The position numbers were made by a program, and so were the translations under genes. From assembly GCF_017349075.1 (NCBI RefSeq), contig NZ_JAFMOF010000003.1:372001-436000 (forward strand): DNA of 64,000 nucleotides, in the 5' to 3' direction. Source of the DNA: Streptomyces triculaminicus (GTDB lineage Bacteria; Actinomycetota; Actinomycetes; Streptomycetales; Streptomycetaceae). This document shows, one piece after another, positions 1 through 8,820 of the stretch (the first letter of the stretch is position 1; the number at the start of each line of letters is the position of its first letter). The notes under the pieces were generated by a model. The model had not been told where the DNA came from and made no database searches. It saw nothing but the letters and a program-made list of their open reading frames with translations.

Positions 1-515
1 TCGACGGGCTGGAGGTGTGCCGCAGAGTGCAGGCCCAGCGGCCCGTCCCCGTCCTGATGCTCACCGCGCGCGACGACGAGACCGACATGCTCGTCGGTCT
101 CGGCGTGGGCGCCGACGACTACATGACCAAGCCGTTCTCGATGCGCGAGCTGGCGGCCCGGGTGCATGTGCTGCTGCGCCGCGTGGAACGTGCGACGCTG
201 GCCGCGCACACGCCGCGCAGCGGCATCCTGCGGCTGGGCGAGCTGGAGATCGACCACGCCCAGCGCCGGGTCCGGGTGCGCGGCGCGGACGTCCATCTGA
301 CGCCGACCGAGTTCGACCTGCTGGTGTGCCTGGCCAACACGCCGCGCGCGGTGCTCTCCCGCGAGCAGCTGCTGGCCGAGGTGTGGGACTGGGCCGACGC
401 CTCCGGCACCCGGACGGTGGACAGCCACATCAAGGCGCTGCGCCGGAAGATCGGGGCGGAGCGGATCCGTACGGTCCACGGGGTGGGCTACGCGCTGGAG
501 ACCCCGGCCGCATGA
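1..515 (+). CDS. OmpR/PhoB-family response regulator (5' end outside window)
   Basis: This is the C-terminal part of a two-component response regulator that binds DNA when phosphorylated. The frame is open from base 3, so the start lies upstream. The visible receiver part keeps the conserved Thr of VLMLTARD and the Lys of YMTKPFS; the phosphorylated Asp is outside the window. A winged-helix trans_reg_C domain follows (LTPTEFDLLVCLA, then TRTVDSHIKALRRKIG and IRTVHGVGYAL), which is diagnostic of the OmpR class. The stop overlaps the start of the kinase gene by 4 nt (ATGA), so the pair is translationally coupled. The signal sensed is unknown. Confidence 0.93.
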   Translation, partial: DGLEVCRRVQAQRPVPVLMLTARDDETDMLVGLGVGADDYMTKPFSMRELAARVHVLLRRVERATLAAHTPRSGILRLGELEIDHAQRRVRVRGADVHLTPTEFDLLVCLANTPRAVLSREQLLAEVWDWADASGTRTVDSHIKALRRKIGAERIRTVHGVGYALETPAA

Positions 516-1612
516 CGCGCGAGGGCGGGCCCGCGGCAAGGGTGTGGGGCCGGGTCTGGGAGGCGCTGCGCCCCCTGGACCCGTACCGGTCGGTGAAGGC
601 GGCGCTGGGCGCGCTGGTCATCGGCTCGGTGGTGATCACGACGTTCCTGGTGTTCGTCGCGATCCGCTCGGCGACCGAGCTCCGGGTGATCACCATCTTC
701 TCGATCATCGCCTCGCTGCTGATCACCCAGTTCGTGGCGCACCGCCTGACCGCGCCGCTGGACGAGATGACCGAGGTCACCCGAGCCATGGCGCAGGGGG
801 ACTACACCCGCCGGGCGGGAGCCGGCCGGCGGGACGAGTTCGGGGACCTGGCCGCCGCCTTCAACCGCATGGCGGCCGACCTGGAGGCGGTGGACACCCA
901 CCGCAAGGAGCTGGTCGCCAACGTCTCGCACGAGCTGCGCACGCCCATCGCCGGCCTGCGGGCCGTCCTGGAGAACGTGGTGGACGGCGTCTCGGCCGCC
1001 GACCCCGAGACGATGCGCACGGCGCTGCGGCAGACCGAACGGCTGGGCCGGCTGGTGGAACAGCTGCTGGACCTGTCCCGGCTGGACAACGGCGTGGTGC
1101 CGCTGCGGGCCCGGCGCTTCGAGGTCTGGCCGTACCTGGCGGGCGTGCTGAAGGAGGCGAGCATGGCCTGCGTCAGCGGCTCCTCGCCCCGCGCCCGCAA
1201 GGACGTGCACCTGCACCTGGACGTCTCGCCGCCGGAGCTGACGGCGCACGCGGACGCCGAACGGCTGCATCAGGTGGTGGCCAATCTGGTGGACAACGCG
1301 GTCAAGCACAGTCCCCCGCACGGCCGCGTCACCGTGCGCGCCCGGCGCGGGGAGGGAGCGGAGTCGCTGGCCCTGGAGGTGCTGGACGAGGGCCCCGGCA
1401 TCCCCGAGTCCGAGCGGCACCGGGTCTTCCAGCGCTTCAACCGGGGGACCTCCGGCACCCCCGGGCCGGGCAGCGACGGCGGTACGGGCCTGGGGCTGGC
1501 GATCGCGCGCTGGGCCGTCGACCTGCACGGCGGGGACATAGGAGTGGCCGAGTCACCGCGTGGCTGCCGCATCCGGGTCACTCTTCCGGGCGGACCTCGG
1601 GAACAGTCTTGA
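512..1612 (+). CDS. Two-component sensor histidine kinase, HAMP/HisKA/HATPase
   Basis: This 366-aa membrane histidine kinase is the partner of the upstream regulator; its ATG overlaps that gene's stop. Two membrane segments (about residues 33-52 and 58-76) are separated by only a few residues, so there is almost no extracytoplasmic sensor domain and it probably senses at the membrane. Then come a HAMP linker, a HisKA domain with the phosphoacceptor His at about residue 140 (VANVSHELRTP), and a HATPase with the N box (LVDNAVKHS) and G boxes (DEGPGIP, GTGLGLAIA). Length and order are normal for the family. The ligand cannot be inferred. Confidence 0.93.
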   Translation: MTREGGPAARVWGRVWEALRPLDPYRSVKAALGALVIGSVVITTFLVFVAIRSATELRVITIFSIIASLLITQFVAHRLTAPLDEMTEVTRAMAQGDYTRRAGAGRRDEFGDLAAAFNRMAADLEAVDTHRKELVANVSHELRTPIAGLRAVLENVVDGVSAADPETMRTALRQTERLGRLVEQLLDLSRLDNGVVPLRARRFEVWPYLAGVLKEASMACVSGSSPRARKDVHLHLDVSPPELTAHADAERLHQVVANLVDNAVKHSPPHGRVTVRARRGEGAESLALEVLDEGPGIPESERHRVFQRFNRGTSGTPGPGSDGGTGLGLAIARWAVDLHGGDIGVAESPRGCRIRVTLPGGPREQS

Positions 1613-1853
1613 CGTAGGGTCGGTGGTGGGAGCACACGTCCGAACCGGGCGTGGGGCAGGCCCCGGCGAACCCAGGAAGCCCCGGGACGAGTGGAACCAC
1701 CGGGTTTTCCCGCCATGTCATGCCCTGAAACCCGGGTCCGAGTGTGACTTAGGCGACGACTGGCCCGGGTGGCCTGCATCTAAGGTCCCGACAGGCGTAG
1801 CCTTTATTCCCGCTGTCCACCACCTTAGGAAGCGGAAGAGGGCGGTTGCCGCC

Positions 1854-4800
1854 GTGTCGCCACAGTCCCCCAACACCTCGAGCATCTCGACCGACCAAAC
1901 GGGGCAGGCCAAGAGTCCTGCCGACGTGTTCGGTCCCAATGAGTGGCTCGTCGACGAGATCTACCAGCAGTACCTCCAGGACCCGAACTCGGTCGACCGA
2001 GCCTGGTGGGACTTCTTCGCCGACTACAAGCCGGGCCAGGCGGCGGCTGCGCCGCCGACGGATGCCGGGGCCCCGGTGACGCCGGCCGCGCCGGCGCCGG
2101 CCCCCGTCGCCCCGGCCCAGCCGGCCCCCGCTGCCCAGGCCCCCGCGGCCCCGGCCGCTCCGGCCCCTGTCGCCCCGGCTCCGGCCGCCGCGCCCGCGAA
2201 GCCCGCCCCCGTGGCGAAGCCCGCGGTCGCCAAGCCGGCCGCGGCCGCGAAGCCGGCCACCGAGCCGGCCGCCGGCCCGGAGTTCGTCACCCTGCGCGGT
2301 CCGTCCGCCGCGGTCGCCAAGAACATGAACCTCTCCCTGGAGCTGCCGACGGCCACGTCCGTCCGCGCGGTCCCGGTGAAGCTGCTGTTCGACAACCGCA
2401 TCGTCATCAACAACCACCTGCAGCGTGCCCGCGGTGGCAAGGTCTCCTTCACGCACCTCATCGGCTTCGCCATGGTGCAGGCGCTGAAGCTGATGCCGTC
2501 GATGAACTACTCCTTCACGGAGAAGGACGGCAAGCCCACCCTCGTCAAGCCCGAGCACGTCAACCTCGGTCTGGCGATCGACCTGGTCAAGCCCAACGGC
2601 GACCGCCAGCTCGTGGTCGCGGCCATCAAGAAGGCCGAGACGCTCAACTTCTTCGAGTTCTGGCAGGCGTACGAGGACATCGTCCGCCGCGCCCGGGTCG
2701 GCAAGCTGACGATGGACGACTTCACCGGAGTCACCGCGTCGCTCACCAACCCCGGCGGCATCGGCACCGTGCACTCCGTGCCGCGCCTGATGCCCGGCCA
2801 GGGCCTGATCATCGGCGTGGGCGCCATGGACTACCCGGCCGAGTTCCAGGGCACCTCGCAGGACGCCCTGAACAAGCTGGGCATCTCCAAGGTCATGACC
2901 CTGACCTCGACGTACGACCACCGCGTGATCCAGGGCGCCGCCTCCGGCGAGTTCCTGCGGGTCATGAACCAGCTGCTGCTGGGCGAGAACGGCTTCTACG
3001 ACGAGATCTTCGAGGCGCTGCGCATCCCCTACGAGCCGGTCCGCTGGCTCAAGGACATCGACGCCTCGCACGACGACGACGTCACGAAGGCCGCCCGCGT
3101 CTTCGAGCTGATTCACTCCTACCGGGTCCGCGGCCACGTCATGGCCGACACCGACCCGCTGGAGTACAAGCAGCGCAAGCACCCCGACCTCGACATCACC
3201 GAGCACGGCCTCACCCTGTGGGACCTCGAGCGCGAGTTCGCGGTCGGCGGCTTCGCCGGCAAGTCGATGATGAAGCTGCGCGACATCCTGGGCGTGCTCC
3301 GCGACTCGTACTGCCGCACCACCGGCATCGAGTTCATGCACATCCAGGACCCCAAGCAGCGCAAGTGGATCCAGGACCGCGTCGAGCGCCCGCACTCCAA
3401 GCCGGAGCGCGAGGAGCAGCTGCGCATCCTGCGCCGCCTGAACGCCGCCGAGGCGTTCGAGACGTTCCTGCAGACGAAGTACGTCGGCCAGAAGCGGTTC
3501 TCCCTGGAGGGCGGCGAGTCCGTCATCCCGCTGCTGGACGCCGTGCTGGACGCGGCCGCCGAGGCCCGCCTGGACGAGGCCGTCATCGGCATGGCCCACC
3601 GTGGCCGCCTCAACGTCCTCGCCAACATCGTCGGCAAGTCCTACGCGCAGATCTTCCGCGAGTTCGAGGGCAACCTCGACCCGAAGTCGATGCACGGCTC
3701 CGGCGACGTGAAGTACCACCTGGGTGCCGAGGGCGTCTTCACCGGCCTGGACGGCGAGCAGATCAACGTCTCGCTGGCCGCCAACCCCTCCCACCTGGAG
3801 ACGGTCGACCCGGTCGTCGAGGGCATCGCCCGCGCCAAGCAGGACATCATCGGCAAGGCCGGCACGGACTTCACCGTCCTGCCGATCCAGCTGCACGGCG
3901 ACGCGGCCTTCGCGGGCCAGGGCGTCGTGGCCGAGACCCTGAACATGTCGCAGCTGCGCGGCTACCGCACCGGCGGCACCGTGCACATCGTCATCAACAA
4001 CCAGGTCGGCTTCACCGCGCCGCCGGAGTCCTCGCGCTCGTCGATGTACTGCACCGACGTCGCCCGGATGATCGAGGCGCCGATCTTCCATGTGAACGGT
4101 GACGACCCGGAGGCCGTGGTCCGCGTCGCGCGGCTCGCCTTCGAGTTCCGCCAGGCGTTCAACAAGGACGTCGTCATCGACCTGATCTGCTACCGCCGCC
4201 GCGGCCACAACGAGTCCGACAACCCGGGCTTCACCCAGCCGCTGATGTACGACCTGATCGACAAGAAGCGCTCGGTGCGCAAGCTGTACACCGAGTCCCT
4301 CATCGGTCGTGGCGACATCACCCTCGAAGAGGCCGAGCAGGCGCTGCAGGACTACCAGGGCCAGCTCGAGAAGGTCTTCATCGAGGTCCGCGAGGCCGAC
4401 ACGGCTCCGGCCCCGGCCGCCGCCCCGGCCCCGCTGGACGGCTTCCCGGTCGCGGTGGACACCGCGATCTCCCAGGAGGTCGTCAAGCGGATCTCCGAGT
4501 CCCAGGTCAACCTGCCGGAGGGCGTCACCGTCCACCCGCGCCTGCTGCCGCAGCTCCAGCGCCGCGCCTCCAGCGTCGAGGACGGCACGATCGACTGGGG
4601 CACGGGCGAGACCCTCGCCTTCGGCTCGCTGCTGATGGAGGGCACCCCGGTCCGGCTCGCCGGCCAGGACTCCCGCCGCGGCACCTTCGGCCAGCGCCAC
4701 GCGGTGCTCGTCGACCGCGAGACCGGCGAGGACTTCACCCCGCTGCTCTACCTCTCCGAGGACCAGGCCCGCTTCAACGTCTACGACTCGCTGCTCAGCG

Positions 4801-5639
4801 AGTACGCGGCGATGGGCTTCGAGTACGGCTACTCGCTCGCCCGCCCCGAGGCGCTGGTGATGTGGGAGGCCCAGTTCGGTGACTTCGTCAACGGCGCCCA
4901 GAGCATCGTCGACGAGTTCATCTCCTCCTCCGAGCAGAAGTGGGGCCAGACCTCCGGCGTCACCCTGCTGCTGCCGCACGGCTACGAGGGCCAGGGCCCG
5001 GACCACTCCTCGGCCCGCGTCGAGCGCTTCCTCCAGCTGTGCGCGCAGAACAACATGACGGTCGCCATGCCGACGCTGCCGTCGAACTACTTCCACCTGC
5101 TGCGCTGGCAGGTCCACAACCCGCACCACAAGCCGCTGATCGTCTTCACTCCGAAGTCGATGCTGCGTCTGAAGGCCGCGGCGTCGAAGGTGGAGGAGTT
5201 CACCACCGGCGGCTTCCGCCCGGTGATCGGTGACGACCAGGTCAAGGCCGAGGACGTCCGCAAGGTCGTCTTCTGCGCCGGCAAGGTCTACTACGACCTC
5301 ATCGCCGAGCGCGACAAGCGCGGCGCGACCGACACGGCCATCATCCGCCTCGAGCGCCTCTACCCGCTGCCGGGTGCCGAGCTCCAGGCCGAGATCGCCA
5401 AGTTCCCCAACGCCGAGAAGTACATCTGGGCGCAGGAGGAGCCGGCGAACCAGGGTGCGTGGCCGTTCATCGCGCTCAACCTGATCGACCACCTGGACCT
5501 GGCGGTCGGCGCCGACGTCCCGGCCCGTGAGCGACTGCGCCGGATCTCCCGGCCGCACTCCTCCTCCCCGGCCGTCGGCTCCGCCAAGCGCCACCAGGCC
5601 GAGCAGCAGGCCCTGGTCGCCGAGGTCTACGACGCCTGA
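1854..5639 (+). CDS. sucA: Multifunctional 2-oxoglutarate decarboxylase/dehydrogenase (E2-E1 fusion)
   Basis: This 1261-aa protein is the actinobacterial 2-oxoglutarate dehydrogenase component (Kgd/OdhA type) of the TCA cycle. GTG at 1854 is chosen because the protein then begins SPQSPNT and a GGAAGAGG ribosome site lies 12 nt upstream. An N-terminal E1 segment (FGPNEWLVDEIYQQYL) is followed by a Pro/Ala linker (about residues 65-145). Next is an E2-like acyltransferase domain with DHRVIQGA (His 356), lacking its own lipoyl domain. The thiamine-diphosphate E1 domain has HRGRLNVLANI and a GDA...NN cofactor motif (Gly 682 to Asn 716). This E2-E1 fusion is established for mycobacteria and corynebacteria. 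The gene is monocistronic and ends at a strong hairpin. Confidence 0.96.
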   Translation: MSPQSPNTSSISTDQTGQAKSPADVFGPNEWLVDEIYQQYLQDPNSVDRAWWDFFADYKPGQAAAAPPTDAGAPVTPAAPAPAPVAPAQPAPAAQAPAAPAAPAPVAPAPAAAPAKPAPVAKPAVAKPAAAAKPATEPAAGPEFVTLRGPSAAVAKNMNLSLELPTATSVRAVPVKLLFDNRIVINNHLQRARGGKVSFTHLIGFAMVQALKLMPSMNYSFTEKDGKPTLVKPEHVNLGLAIDLVKPNGDRQLVVAAIKKAETLNFFEFWQAYEDIVRRARVGKLTMDDFTGVTASLTNPGGIGTVHSVPRLMPGQGLIIGVGAMDYPAEFQGTSQDALNKLGISKVMTLTSTYDHRVIQGAASGEFLRVMNQLLLGENGFYDEIFEALRIPYEPVRWLKDIDASHDDDVTKAARVFELIHSYRVRGHVMADTDPLEYKQRKHPDLDITEHGLTLWDLEREFAVGGFAGKSMMKLRDILGVLRDSYCRTTGIEFMHIQDPKQRKWIQDRVERPHSKPEREEQLRILRRLNAAEAFETFLQTKYVGQKRFSLEGGESVIPLLDAVLDAAAEARLDEAVIGMAHRGRLNVLANIVGKSYAQIFREFEGNLDPKSMHGSGDVKYHLGAEGVFTGLDGEQINVSLAANPSHLETVDPVVEGIARAKQDIIGKAGTDFTVLPIQLHGDAAFAGQGVVAETLNMSQLRGYRTGGTVHIVINNQVGFTAPPESSRSSMYCTDVARMIEAPIFHVNGDDPEAVVRVARLAFEFRQAFNKDVVIDLICYRRRGHNESDNPGFTQPLMYDLIDKKRSVRKLYTESLIGRGDITLEEAEQALQDYQGQLEKVFIEVREADTAPAPAAAPAPLDGFPVAVDTAISQEVVKRISESQVNLPEGVTVHPRLLPQLQRRASSVEDGTIDWGTGETLAFGSLLMEGTPVRLAGQDSRRGTFGQRHAVLVDRETGEDFTPLLYLSEDQARFNVYDSLLSEYAAMGFEYGYSLARPEALVMWEAQFGDFVNGAQSIVDEFISSSEQKWGQTSGVTLLLPHGYEGQGPDHSSARVERFLQLCAQNNMTVAMPTLPSNYFHLLRWQVHNPHHKPLIVFTPKSMLRLKAAASKVEEFTTGGFRPVIGDDQVKAEDVRKVVFCAGKVYYDLIAERDKRGATDTAIIRLERLYPLPGAELQAEIAKFPNAEKYIWAQEEPANQGAWPFIALNLIDHLDLAVGADVPARERLRRISRPHSSSPAVGSAKRHQAEQQALVAEVYDA

Positions 5640-5665
5640 CCTCGGATGATCCGGTAGCACCACAT

Positions 5666-5701
5666 CACCGGCCCCCACCGCTTCGGCGGTGGGGGCCGGT
5701 G
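5666..5701 (+). terminator. Hairpin terminator after the 2-oxoglutarate decarboxylase gene
   Basis: A perfect 16-bp stem (CACCGGCCCCCACCGC and its complement) is closed by a TTCG tetraloop, 27 nt after the stop codon. It has no U tract, which is usual for Streptomyces terminators. Confidence 0.85.
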
Positions 5702-5762
5702 GCGTTCCCGGGCCGTAGGCCCGTCCGGAGCGGCCGGAAGCCGCCCTTGCAGTTCCCTCGCA

Positions 5763-5797
5763 CCCATTGAACCGCCTCCGTCACCCCGGTTGCATGT
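5763..5797 (+). promoter_or_regulatory. Putative promoter of M4 protease 1, shared with protease 2
   Basis: CCCATTGA (5763-5770), 19 nt, then TTGCATGT (5790-5797). The identical two boxes at the identical spacing precede the second protease gene. Read as a promoter, TTGAAC (5767-5772) would be the -35 and TGCATG (5791-5796) the -10 with an 18-nt spacer, giving a short leader before the TTG start at 5850. The function is inferred from conservation between the paralogues. Confidence 0.5.
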
Positions 5798-5849
5798 TCC
5801 CCTGTCATGGTTCGTTCCGGCGTCGGCCGGTACGTACGGAGGGGGCAAC

Positions 5850-8642
5850 TTGCGCGGAAACAGAGCACGTTCGAGAAGACAGGCAGGGGCGGCAGCGCTG
5901 GTCGGCGCTGCCGCCCTTGTCGTGACCGGCCTGCCCGGCCAGGCCCTCGCGGCCTCTCCGGCGCCCGGTCCGGGCGAGGTGGTGCCGGGGACGGGCACCG
6001 CCACGCCGGCGCTGGTGGACGGGATCCGGGAGGGGGTGACGGCCGCCGGCAGCGCGGCCGACGCGGCGCGCGGGCACCTCGCCGGCAAGCGGGACCGTTA
6101 CCGCATCGCCGATCCGGGCCGCGACCTGAAGCCGTTACGGACCACGAGCGCCGGCTCCTCCGAGACGGTGCGGCTGCAGCAGAAGCACCGGGGGATCGAC
6201 GTCCTGGGCGGGCAGTACGTGGTCCGGATGGAGAAGAAGGACGGCAAGCGCGTCGTCACCGGCACCTCCGGCAAGTACTTCACCGCCCTCAAGGCCGACA
6301 CCAAGGCCGACGTGAGCGAGGAGACCGCCGTCGAGCGGGCGGTCGACGCGACGCTCGCGCAGTTGGGGCGCGACGACGGCTTCGGCGGGGGCGACGAGGG
6401 GTCGCCGTCGCTGACCGGCACCGCGCGCGGGCTCGTCATCGTGCCCAAGGGCGCCGGCGTGCTGGCCCACCACGTCACGGTGCGCGGCACGGACCGGGCC
6501 GGCGGGCAGCCGGTGCTGCGCGAGGTGTACGTCGACGCCAAGGCCGGCTACCCGGTGCTGCAGTACAGCGGCATCAGGACATTCGGCGCCCCGGCCGCCG
6601 CGAGCGGTGGCGCGGCGCAGGCCCCGCGCGCCAAGGCGGCCGCCGACGCCCCGGGGGTCAGGGGCTCGGGGGTCACGTACGACGGCACCACGGTCGAGCT
6701 GCAGCTCACGCAGGACGACGGGAGCAAGGAGTACCTCATGCGGGACCAGTCCCGCATGCGCGGCAGCAGCAAGAACGTCCTCTCGACCTGGGACGCGCGC
6801 GGCAAGGACGTGAGCGAGACGTCAGGCCGCTGGCCCGAGGGCATCAAGGAGTTCGGCTCGAAGGGCCCGCAGTTCTCCCAGGAGTTCACCGAGGCGGGCG
6901 CGGTGGACGCGCACTGGGCCGCCGGCAAGGTCTACGACTACTACAAGCAGGCGCACGGCCGTGACAGCCTCGACGGCCGGGGCATGACCATCAACTCCCT
7001 CGTCGGCGTCACCTACTTCGGCATGCCGTACGTCAACGCCTTCTGGGACGGCACCAAGATGGTCTACGGCTCGGGCGACAAGGAGTACCGCACCCTCTCC
7101 GCCGGCCTCGACGTGGTCGGTCACGAGATGACGCACGGGGTCGTGGAGAACACCGCGAACCTCGTCTACGCCGGACAGTCCGGCGCCATGAACGAGGCGG
7201 TCGCCGACTACTTCGGCAACGCCATCAAGACGGACGCGTACGGCACCTCCATGGACAGCCCAGACTCCGGGCTGCTCGGCGAGCGGCTGTGCCGTACCAA
7301 GACCCCGCGCGAATGCGCCATCCGCGACCTCAACGACGGCCGGACGACCTCCAAGTCCTTCCTCGGTGTGAGCTTCGCGACCGACAACGGCGGCGTGCAC
7401 CTCAACTCCACGATCTTCTCGGGCGCGCTGTGGGACATCCGCAAGGACGTCGACCGGGCGCTGGCGGACCGGATCGTCTACAAGGCGCTCACCGAGTACA
7501 TGACGCCGCTCGACGGCTTCACCGAGGGCCGCAACGCGGTCATCGCCGCCGCCAAGGCCCTCAAGGTCCCGGCCAAGGACCGGAACGCGGTCACCCGTGC
7601 CTTCAACGCCCACGGCATCGTCCCCAACTGGGAGCAGGCCATGGGAGTGGACTCCGACCAGCTGCTGGGGCGGCTGAACACCTCCAACACGACGGTCGGC
7701 GCGGGCGGCGGCTGGTGGGCGGCGTCCAAGTCCGACGACAGCGGTGGCGAGGCGTACTCCGTGTGGGCCGGCAAGGTGGCCGGCGGCGGCGCCCAGAAGC
7801 TGATCAGCCCCAACGACGGCCGCTACCACGTCAACCCGGCCACCGACGGCAAGACGGTGGTGTGGGAGGCCTACGGGCCGGGGAACGTGGAGCTGCTGTC
7901 GCGGCCGCTGGCGGGCGGACCGGTCAAGAAGCTGTGGTCCAACCGGCGGGGGATGCGCGGGCTGAAGGTCGAGGGCAAGGTCGTGGTGTGGGCGGAGTCC
8001 CCGCGCGCGTCCGTCGGCCTGCAGGTGATGTACCTGCGCCCCGGTGACGCGGAGCCGACCCCGGTGGGCCACCGCAGCACCCGGGACGCGACGTCGCTGC
8101 AGTCGATCAGCGGCGGGCGGATCGCCTACGCCCAGCGCACGTACCACGCGCGCCCCACCAGGGGATACACGTACTCCGTCGAGGTCCTCGACACCGCCAC
8201 CGGGAAGACCACGGTCGTCCAGGCCCCCGGCAGGCACTCCGTGGGGCAGACCGGCGTCACCGGCAAGCACGTCTTCTGGCTGGTCGACGAGGTCGACGAC
8301 CAGGGCCAGCGGGGCGTCCGGCGGGCGAACCTCGACGGTACGGGCACGGTGGACGTCAGCAAGGAGCAGGGCGCCGACGCCCTCCACGCCGTCACCCTGA
8401 CCGCCTCGGACGAGGCGGTGACGGTCACCGCCGCCACCCCGGACACGCAGTACCGCAACGAGACGCTCTCCAAGCTCTGGCAGCTCTCGGCGGACGGCAC
8501 GCGCTCGGGCCGCGTCTCCTGCAACCGCGGTGAGCAGGCCGCCGCCGCGGCGGCGGGCGGCAGGCAGGTGGTGTGGATCGACGGCACCACCGGCTACACC
8601 GACCTGGTGACCCGCGGCCGTCCGGCGGGCAACTGCGGCTGA
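5850..8642 (+). CDS. Secreted M4 (thermolysin-like) metallopeptidase, paralogue 1; has a TTA codon
   Basis: This 930-aa secreted zinc endopeptidase precursor starts at TTG 5850, after GGAGGGGG. It has a signal peptide (about residues 1-35, Arg-rich start, ending near QALAAS) and an FTP/PepSY-like propeptide (VRLQQKHRGIDVLGGQYVV). The M4 catalytic domain has HEMTH (His 425, Glu 426, His 429), the third ligand in NEAVADYFG (Glu 449) and the catalytic His of DNGGVHLNS. A C-terminal region of about 270 residues looks like TolB-type beta-propeller repeats (TDGKTVVWEAYGPG). Codon 96 (6135-6137) is TTA, the rare Leu codon read by the bldA tRNA, so expression is probably tied to development. The gene is in tandem with a close paralogue. 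Confidence 0.94.
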   Translation: MRGNRARSRRQAGAAALVGAAALVVTGLPGQALAASPAPGPGEVVPGTGTATPALVDGIREGVTAAGSAADAARGHLAGKRDRYRIADPGRDLKPLRTTSAGSSETVRLQQKHRGIDVLGGQYVVRMEKKDGKRVVTGTSGKYFTALKADTKADVSEETAVERAVDATLAQLGRDDGFGGGDEGSPSLTGTARGLVIVPKGAGVLAHHVTVRGTDRAGGQPVLREVYVDAKAGYPVLQYSGIRTFGAPAAASGGAAQAPRAKAAADAPGVRGSGVTYDGTTVELQLTQDDGSKEYLMRDQSRMRGSSKNVLSTWDARGKDVSETSGRWPEGIKEFGSKGPQFSQEFTEAGAVDAHWAAGKVYDYYKQAHGRDSLDGRGMTINSLVGVTYFGMPYVNAFWDGTKMVYGSGDKEYRTLSAGLDVVGHEMTHGVVENTANLVYAGQSGAMNEAVADYFGNAIKTDAYGTSMDSPDSGLLGERLCRTKTPRECAIRDLNDGRTTSKSFLGVSFATDNGGVHLNSTIFSGALWDIRKDVDRALADRIVYKALTEYMTPLDGFTEGRNAVIAAAKALKVPAKDRNAVTRAFNAHGIVPNWEQAMGVDSDQLLGRLNTSNTTVGAGGGWWAASKSDDSGGEAYSVWAGKVAGGGAQKLISPNDGRYHVNPATDGKTVVWEAYGPGNVELLSRPLAGGPVKKLWSNRRGMRGLKVEGKVVVWAESPRASVGLQVMYLRPGDAEPTPVGHRSTRDATSLQSISGGRIAYAQRTYHARPTRGYTYSVEVLDTATGKTTVVQAPGRHSVGQTGVTGKHVFWLVDEVDDQGQRGVRRANLDGTGTVDVSKEQGADALHAVTLTASDEAVTVTAATPDTQYRNETLSKLWQLSADGTRSGRVSCNRGEQAAAAAAGGRQVVWIDGTTGYTDLVTRGRPAGNCG

Positions 8643-8735
8643 ACCGGAGGGGAAACGACCGTGCCCGCGTGCGCAGGAACGCCATCACGACGCGCCGCGT
8701 GGGCACGGCCGAAAGTGACCCATCGACACTGACGA

Positions 8736-8770
8736 CCCATTGATCTCTCTTCGCCACACCGATTGCATGT
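8736..8770 (+). promoter_or_regulatory. Putative promoter of M4 protease 2
   Basis: CCCATTGA (8736-8743), 19 nt, TTGCATGT (8763-8770), the same boxes and spacing as upstream of protease 1 while the bases between them differ. TTGATC (8740-8745) and TGCATG (8764-8769) give an 18-nt promoter spacer. Confidence 0.5.
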
Positions 8771-8820
8771 CCCCCGACCACAGATGTTCCGGCGTTCCGG
8801 CACGTACGGAGGGGGAATCC

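Noticed and set aside
2040..2290. Repetitive Pro/Ala coding stretch as a possible DNA repeat
   Set aside because: It is the flexible linker of the fused decarboxylase, common in this family.
1749..5678. 1309-codon open frame antisense to the 2-oxoglutarate decarboxylase gene
   Set aside because: It is the GC-rich shadow of a clear gene; its translation is low-complexity and has no domain.
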